64,000 nucleotides of DNA from Aquatica leii (Eukaryota > Arthropoda > Insecta > Coleoptera > Lampyridae): assembly GCA_035610365.1 (NCBI GenBank), contig CM069435.1:65655389-65719388 (forward strand), given 5' to 3'. The notes beneath the pieces are model-generated. The model was not told the origin of the DNA, did no database searches, and was given only the letters and a program-made list of their open reading frames with translations. The position numbers and the translations under genes are program-made. Shown here piece after piece: positions 57,039 to 64,000 of this stretch (its first letter is position 1; every line of letters begins with the position of its first letter).

Positions 57039-60037
57039 ATAAAATACTGTAAATTCTTAAAAGAATATTTAAGTTTAAGAGCATTTATAATAGAAGAATA
57101 ATTATATACATACTATATATTTTTCTTGTTTTTGTTAAAATAATCATTATCTGTTGTTATTATTAGAATTACCTATTAAATTAAGTTAAATTAAATAATA
57201 TAGTTAAAGTTAAACTAGACTCCTTGTTTATATACATATACTGTATTATGAACAATAAATTTTTGAACTTGAATTTGAAAAACTCATTTTTAAACGTACT
57301 TTTATTTTCTTCACTTTTATTATTCCTATTGGGGCCATAACTTCTACTCCTAAAAACTAAGTTTCCTGTCAATGTAGGTATGCTGGTATGTATGCATTAT
57401 AGAGCATCTGCATAATGCAAAAAAAGTTAATCTGAAATCGAAACAATAAAGCTATAAAATTTGTGCATACAACTTCAATTATTACAAACTTAGATTTCCA
57501 ATACATAAATTGTAGTAGAGATCAATGAATAGCCTTCCCAGCAATATCAGAAAAGTTTCATTTGTTTAAGGTCAATTCAAAAACATATTTCTTTTTTCCA
57601 CCATTTGTAAAAAAGTAAAAAAAATACATAAAAAACCTCAGAGGGGTTACAACGTTCCTTTATAATTATTATTATTTAATATTTTTTCTTTAATAGCTAA
57701 TTTCTATGACGGCAGAACCAAGTGCAAATAATTGTTTAATAATTCGTACAAATAAATGCGTTTCTAGGACTGGGCATTGTCCGGTAACCCTTTTACTCCT
57801 CTCAAAACGGCCTTTTTTTCTACTAATGAAACAATACAATAAAACAACTAGAACTTCACTAAAACTTCTTCTATTATGCATAAAAAACTGGTACAACTTA
57901 ATAATTTTACTTGGAGTAAATGGTATACTTTCGGCATGTTATAAATTAAACATCAAAACTACCATTAGAAAATAGCCAAGAAAGCGAGCCTAGTGACACA
58001 GAATAAATAGTTGAATTATTTATTATGATTTTTGGTTTTAAAATTTAAAATAATGTCTACACAAAAACATTCATAAATTTTACTACATAACCGTTAATGT
58101 TAATCTCAAAAAAAAACTAGAAAAATAATGTCAATCATTATTTTTGCGTTAAGAACATTTTAAAAAATTGTATCCAGTACAGATTATAAACAATCAGCAA
58201 TTAATTACAAAAATAACAAAGTATGCATCATAACATATTAATGAACGACAGCAAAAATTTTACTCCTTAAAAATGTTTAAGAATTTTTATAAAAAGGAAA
58301 TGCCAACACAATGTCAAATAAAAATTGTTGCCAAATAAAAGACTGCATCTTATTAACCAAATTAAAACGTTAAGGAAGAGAATGAATAAAAAATGCATAT
58401 ATTAAATTTTAGATTCTATTGAGAAAAAGGTAATTTTAATTTTAATCTAATAAATATGTAGATCTAGTATTATTTACATTCTATTTATTTCAATAATACA
58501 AGACTTGTGAGAAATTTCTAATTACATTTTGTGCAACACGCGGAAAAAGTAATACCAATATGTAAGTTATAAATTTGTCAACAGAACGCGTGGGTATAAA
58601 ATATGTTCATTAATTAATGTAATTATTAAACTAAAGTTCAGCTACAGTGCTTTTGTTTGAGATAATTGAATTTCTCATAGGTTGCATTCTAGCAATATAT
58701 TGAAAAATTAAATGTCTGGTGTAGATAGGAGACTTGAAATACTAACCACAAATAATTAACAAATCTCATTTAGTTCTTCTAAATGACGTACGGTTAATAA
58801 CCCTCCAAAAGTGATGTAAGAGTAAACTACCTTGACAATTATCATATTTTTGGAATTTTTATAAATTTACGGCCCATCTTAGTTTATAGTTGTAGCAAAA
58901 CTATTAAATATAAATAGTTTTTATCGAAACATCTACAATGAAAAAACTTTTTTAATTTATTAGAGATTATAAAATAATTAAGCATGATTTACAAGAAATG
59001 GAATTATGAAACCCACGTGTTAGTATTCTTTATAAAAAAATTATGCAAAAAAAATTAATTCACTGCCGCAAATAAATCTTATAAGCCTCCTTGTTAACTT
59101 CTAGTTTGTGTTACATTTAGTAATTCATCCAAAATTTAAAATTATATTCAAACTATATTTACTTTGACAACTTAGTGTACAAAAAGCTGGTTAGTCCCTG
59201 ATTTAAGCAAATATTAAGAACAGACAAAAAAATAAATTTCTGATCGCACATAACTTTATGTAAGTTCAGGAACCACAAAATGCGCGATTACGATCAAAAT
59301 GGTCATCGTTAACCACAATACAGTGGTTTGTAGAGGTTGATCAAAAACTTGATGGCATCGAAAGGTCAATCATATTTTTATTAGCTTCTCAGTTTAAGAA
59401 ATTTAAGAATTGTAATTCCAAAATTGTGAACATAGCAAAATATTCATCGATGACAAAAACAATAACGCATAGAATCGAAGGTCCTTCGAACATGTTTGAC
59501 GCGATAAAAGTTAAATTCACATGTCACCTTAAAAAGTAAATGTAACGTAATAAGTTCAAAATCGAAATGATCTATGGTATGTATTTGGATCCGCTTAGCA
59601 CGTTGTTTTATAACCGCTTACTATGTTATCTTAGAAAATATAAGACAAATCATAAAAGTGTTAAATAGCAATAGTTTACGTAACACAAAACCACCATATA
59701 CTCTAAATAACAACTAAATCATGAACTTGAAACGAGAGTTACTTGATTAAAATTTATGTGAAAGCAGCATAGAAAAACTAATGATACCTCACAAAAAATG
59801 TTTTACAAGGCCAAACTACACAATAACATAAATATAAATATTTAAGAAAAATATTTTTTGCCAAACCTGAATTTACTTTCTAAACAGACGTCATATTTAT
59901 TAGAATTACTACGTTATTTGATCAAAATACAACAAAACAACAACATGATCGTTAAAACATGTAGTGGCCTTTTCAAAAAATAACAATTGACGTTTTTCAT
60001 CATAAATTATTCACATCAATGGATACATTAGAGCCAC
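57039..60037. other. AT-rich spacer
   Basis: Two overlapping opposite-strand frames at 57690-57975 have no recognisable domain. No repeat ends or RNA genes seen. Confidence 0.4.
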
Positions 60038-60078
60038 TAAGTACATACATAGTATTAAGAATTGAGATGAAGAGTAAT
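60038..60078 (+). repeat. 41 bp direct repeat, left copy
   Basis: Matches 63344-63384 at 40 of 41 positions (begins TAAGTACATACATAGTATT). The two copies bracket the Jockey LINE remnant. Confidence 0.9.
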
Positions 60079-60499
60079 GAATCATCATGAATTATTGATA
60101 ATTGATAATTAGAGTTATATAACTTTGAATTGAAAAATTGGATATGTTCACTTTTGCTAAATGTTCCTTATATTTTTTTTTCTTTTCGATATTTTGTTAT
60201 ATCAAAAATCAATACAATCCTTAAGTTAGTTATTATATTTTTATAGGAACCCTGGTTTTCAATTTAAAGTTTCGCATTTTAACAGACATTTTACATTGCG
60301 CTTGAAGTGGTAACACATGGCTAAGTGGCAAACCTCGTTTATTTACAGCTAAGTCTGAAGTTTACGTTCAACTAGCAAAAATGAGATTATTGTGTTCATT
60401 TAACCGGCATTGCCGGGGGTCGTCAGACTGTCGCCGAAATACCGTTTTCAGTGCAACAAGCAGTACCGAGAGTTAACCAGAACAATGGTCTTTTTGTAC

Positions 60500-61690
60500 C
60501 ACATACAATCATGCCTGTACCGCAGACTCCAGCGAACTACATCAAGCTGTGAATGAAATTAACCACCTAAAACACCAAGTAAATGCATTACAGGCTAAAA
60601 ATGCGAAACTACTGCAGTCAAATGCAAGAAACACGCTACCGAAAAAGAAATATTACAGTCCAGCAAATTCGGATGAAAACGGGAACCTTCAAAAAATCTA
60701 AAAACAAGAATAAGAAACGAAAGACTACTTAAATCGCCCGAAAGAGCTTACGAATGCCCTAAAACGCAGCAACCAAATAAAACACCCAAAGTTGCTAAGC
60801 CATCATTAGTGATTTTAAGTAATGTAACCAATTATAAAGTTGTCAAGGATAGCTAGTAGAGCCAACGTTGATTATAAAACCAGTATGATGAATAAGAACC
60901 AAATTAAAGTTAATGTCAACTCTAATGAAAAATATAGAGCTCTGACAACTTTAATAAACAAAGCTAAAATGGAATGGCACTCATATGAAAACAAATCGGC
61001 CTATTAAGGTAATGGTCAGGAATGTGATTCCTACTACTTCCACAGAAGAAATTTTCAGGGAACTAGAAGACAGAAATTCAAGATCGTAGAAGTAATTCAA
61101 AAACTCAACCTACAACAACAAAGTGAGCTACATCCGTTTGCCAGTGTTTGTATGTTGGTTTGTGATAGATCCGAAAATATCAACAAAATTGATAGTATCC
61201 AACACATCAACCACATAAGGATCAAAATAGAAACAGTAAGAAATAGCAAGCTCATTTCGTAATGTAAAAGATGTCAAATACACGGTCACACATAGAAATT
61301 CTGCAAAAGAACACCTGCTTGCGTGAAATGTACAGAAGATCACCTAACTGCAAACTGTACTAAATTCAGAGAGACACCTGCCAAATGCATTAACTGCAAA
61401 AAAAGATCACCTTGCTTGCTACAGGGGTTGTAAAGCAGCAATTGAGCTACAGAAATAACGAGATCGTGTCAACACCAAGAAAGTTACTTCTCAATCGATA
61501 CAAATTGTCTCTAATACATCAGTGAAACCTGGGATATCTTATGCGCAAAGGATACAACAAAAATCGGCAAAGGCAGTACTTGCTCCATCGACATCTGAAC
61601 CATATATATTGCAGCTTATGCAGAATATAATGAAAACATTAGATTGGATCAATGCAAGACCCGACAAACTAGAAGTCAGGAGCTCTGGTA
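60500..61690 (+). pseudogene. Jockey LINE ORF1 (gag-like, CCHC zinc knuckles)
   Basis: RNA-binding nucleocapsid-like protein. A coiled coil (EINHLKHQVNALQAKNAKLL) near 60555 is followed by IKVNVNSNEKYRALTTLINK near 60905, ASVCMLVCDRSENINKIDSI-type sequence near 61140, then CCHC knuckles: CKRCQIHGHT..FC (61265-61310), CVKCTEDHLTANC (61320-61360) and CINCKKRSP with ACYRGCKAAIEL in the next frame (61385-61450). The triple knuckle after a PRE/C2HC region is typical of Jockey ORF1. Stops and at least two frameshifts. Confidence 0.8.
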
Positions 61691-61737
61691 CTTAACCTAA
61701 AGCAAAATAAGTTTATAGACCAAAAGACTTACGTATT

Positions 61738-63240
61738 GTTAACTAAAATGCCAATGGCATACTAAACAAAAAACACAACCTTGAAGTACTCCTGAACACT
61801 CAACACATCTGAAACTCATGTGACAAACCAAAAAATAAAAGGATACAAAACATATCACACCATTCACCCAAACAACTAAACCAGAGGTGGTAGTGCAGTC
61901 ATAATTATAGATAAAATCAACCTCTACAAAGAATGTCATCTGCAAAGAGATGATATTCGACTAACAGTGGTTAGAATCATGTTTCTAAAATCGATTAAAA
62001 AGAATATTAGATAACACTCTTAAAACACCTTGGCGGAAGATTTATTGTTGGAGGAGACATCAATTCGAAACATGTAGGCTGGGGATCCACGTAAACTACG
62101 ACCAACAGTAAGAAACTTAGGAGAGCAGAACAGGAACTAAACTGCAACTATGATTCGACAGGCAAGCCAACGTACTGGCCCACTAATCCTGATAAAATTT
62201 CAGATTTACTTGACTTCTTTATCTCTAGAAAAGTGTCGCCTAACTTTATAGAAAAAATTTGATATGGATTCTGATCATTGAACAGTCATTTTGACACTAA
62301 GTGAAAGTCAAGGCCACTCTAACAAAACTACTGACAGGAAAAGCTTTGATTTTCAAAACAACATCAACCTATATATTGGTTTAAGTGAGCAACTAGAAAA
62401 AGAAGCTAAAAACTTTAACAGTCTTATTCAAACTGCTGCATATAACAATACTAAAAAAATAACACACATAACCAAAGGTGTAAATTATCCACCCGAGATC
62501 AGAGTAAGAAAAACGAAGATTTAGAAGAAGATGGCAGCAGTCGAGAGATGCCACATACAAAACCATAGTTAATAACAAGATTCAGCAGCTGAAAAGAGAA
62601 ATACAAAAACTTCAAGAATCTATAAGATCCTAACTACAAGAATTGACACCATATGGAAAAACTAATTATTCGCTCTAGAAAGTAGCCAAGAAGATCAAAA
62701 TACCTATAACCTCCATTCCTTTTATTAGAAACAACGATAGACTATGGAGACAATAAGCAAAAATGTTAACTTGTTTGCCGATCATTTGGAAGAGATATTC
62801 ACTTCCAACCAAAAACAGATTAAATCATACTATGAATGAGAGGAACAACCCGAGATCTTAAAATACTACACCACTTACTCCAAGAGGAAGAAATGAAGAG
62901 ATAAGAATAAACCTAAACTTAAAGAAACCACCAGGGTTTGATCTAATTAATGGAAAAATTTTTAAACACCTGCTTAGAAATGATATTGTAATGCTCACAC
63001 ACCTGTTCAACGTAGCTTTTAGACTAAAACATGTCACTGTCGATAATCTCAAAACTCTGTGAGAAACTTCTGCTCAAGAGGCTACGACTAATAATAGACA
63101 GTAATTGCCTAATCGCCGATTCTCAATTTGAATTCAGGTAAAACCCCTCAACAATAGACCAGGTGCATAGAATAACTGACATCAAACCACAGTGGCTACG
63201 TTTGCAGATGACACCACAATACTAACACTAGAGAAAGACC
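61738..63240 (+). pseudogene. Jockey LINE ORF2 (endonuclease and RT), internally deleted
   Basis: Endonuclease traces: NANGILNKKHNLEVLLNTQH near 61745, LGGRFIVGGDINSKHVGWGS near 62020-62090, STGKPTYWPTNPDKISDLLD with FFISRKVSPNFIE (62155-62260) and a SDH-like trace near 62270. RT traces: KPPGFDLINGKIFKHLL near 62925, QFEF-type sequence near 63125 aligned with QFGFR..STIDQVHRI, then directly VATFADDTTILTLEKDQ near 63190-63240 (motif C FADD intact). The RT segment holding motifs A and B between the last two is deleted. Confidence 0.8.
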
Positions 63241-63343
63241 AAGGATTATCCATATCCGTATAGTATGTTGTGTATAAAAGCAGAGCACAGTGCGCGGGTG
63301 AAGTGCAAAATCTAGAAAACATCAATAGATAGACTATAGCCGA

Positions 63344-63384
63344 TAAGTACATACATAGTATTAAGAATTGAGATGAAGGGTAAT
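63344..63384 (+). repeat. 41 bp direct repeat, right copy
   Basis: Second copy of 60038-60078, differing at one base (GAAGGG for GAAGAG). Immediately downstream of the Jockey remnant. Confidence 0.9.
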
Positions 63385-63599
63385 AGTTAGCCGTAAGTAA
63401 ATAAACACTCAGTAAACTTTGATAAATTTGAATAAAAATAGGAAAACATTATTCGTACTAAGAGACGATCAAAATTTCAGCAAGATACAATCAATTGATT
63501 AAGTTATAACAAGGAATAAAAATAAAGACATTTCGTGTTTATGTTAATATTATGTACTTAGTTGGCATTATAAAGTGTACTTGAAGGTTAAGTTAGTCT

Positions 63600-64000
63600 T
63601 GTTAGACTGTAAAAAGATTCCTCCTGTTCGACAACGTGATAAAAATTCATTAATTAGTTTAAACGTGATAGAATCGGTCTATGTGAAACTAGATTATCCA
63701 TTCGTGATGTCGCTAGTCTTGTAAGACCTAGTATCGCCACAATCTCCTTATGCTAGAAAAATGGACAAAAAATAATACGAAACTTAACTTGGTGGTTCCT
63801 TATGTACCACTAATTGTGAAGATCTTGCACTTACACGTTGCTGCTTTTCAGGACTGCTTCTCGTCACTCTTGAAAGAAACATGCACTTTTCTGTAGAACA
63901 ACATACCGCTCTTACTCAAGGTGTGATGGTATTCGGGGTTACTTGCCATGGAAGCAGATCTTTTCTAGTAATTATTCGAGCAATTGGTTACATTGCACGT
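63600..64000 (+). pseudogene. Tc1-like transposase, 5' part, running off the window
   Basis: Helix-turn-helix traces near 63670-63760 (SIRDVASLVRPSIATIS, the usual GLSIRDVA block) are followed after a gap by HFSVEQHTALTQGVMVFGV and CHGSRSFLVIIRAIGYIAR (63885-64000), matching the RHTA..GVMVWGAI..RS.LV.I.G block between the first and second catalytic Asp. Frameshifted. Distinct family from the Tc1-like element at 6466. The 3' half lies beyond the window. Confidence 0.75.

Larger units (their letters stand above)
60079..63343 (+). mobile_element. Degraded Jockey-type LINE
   Basis: Non-LTR retrotransposon in plus orientation: a leader to about 60420, a gag-like ORF1 (about 60500-61690) with zinc knuckles, then endonuclease-RT ORF2 (about 61738-63240). 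It lies between 41 bp direct repeats. Stops and frameshifts are frequent, and the RT has a large internal deletion. Confidence 0.8.

Noticed and set aside
57690-57975. Overlapping opposite-strand ORFs of 68 and 89 codons
   Set aside because: Neither shows a domain; the overlap itself suggests chance openness.

Overview
This window looks like gene-poor, AT-rich insect nuclear DNA. The evidence is three genes for Tweedle (DUF243) cuticle proteins, each with a tiny signal-peptide exon and a short intron, set among decayed transposable elements of types common in insects. A beetle is my best guess from the mix of element families, but the sequence alone does not settle the order. I see no bacterial, organellar or viral replicon features.

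Host genes. All three genes lie on the minus strand. Gene A (1977-4363) is an unusually long, divergent Tweedle protein of 778 residues carrying 13 tandem copies of a 15-residue His/Gln/Gly unit. About 31 kb away, genes B (35968-37108) and C (38011-39148) are a typical tandem pair of 359 and 360 residues, with Gly-rich arms around a canonical Tweedle domain and the same C-terminal ending. In all three the first 5 or 6 codons lie on exon 1, and a 50-61 bp intron interrupts the signal peptide; single-exon reading misplaces every start. TATA boxes and AATAAA signals frame each gene. The products are expected to be secreted by epidermis and built into chitinous cuticle.

The rest is mostly dead mobile DNA. 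From left to right: a Tc1-like element (6466-8513); a pogo/Tigger-like remnant (8905-9655); a tRNA-headed SINE-like sequence (about 9700-9940); a MITE-like element (10834-11326); a dispersed repeat whose inverted partner is 15 kb away (11500-11970 and 27000-27480); paired Penelope-like termini (12443-12600); an internally deleted LINE on the minus strand (13540-14600); a Penelope GIY-YIG fragment (17285-17960); a nearly full-length LINE (about 19044-22845); a Penelope RT/GIY-YIG remnant (27480-28640); a SCAND3/ZBED-like hAT (29290-30094); a Penelope-like element with inverted, ribozyme-bearing ends (31363-33013); a hairpin-ended 212 bp element with a ribozyme-like core (34080-34291); an I/Jockey-type LINE (41390-43190); a mariner-like scrap (about 43830-43995); a Penelope-like element with inverted termini of about 250 bp (45416-48024); a Crypton-like tyrosine recombinase that keeps an intron (49329-50290); an RTE-like LINE (about 52100-53652); an internally deleted hAT with TIRs and target duplication (54521-57030); a Jockey LINE bracketed by 41 bp direct repeats (60038-63384); and a Tc1-like transposase running off the right edge.

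Most notable: at least five Penelope-like remnants from several families, four of which show hammerhead-like ribozyme cores or paired inverted ends, plus a strong 102 bp hairpin at 30352-30453. I found no clearly new biological system. The ribozyme-associated palindromic elements and the repeat-expanded Tweedle protein are the best candidates for follow-up.
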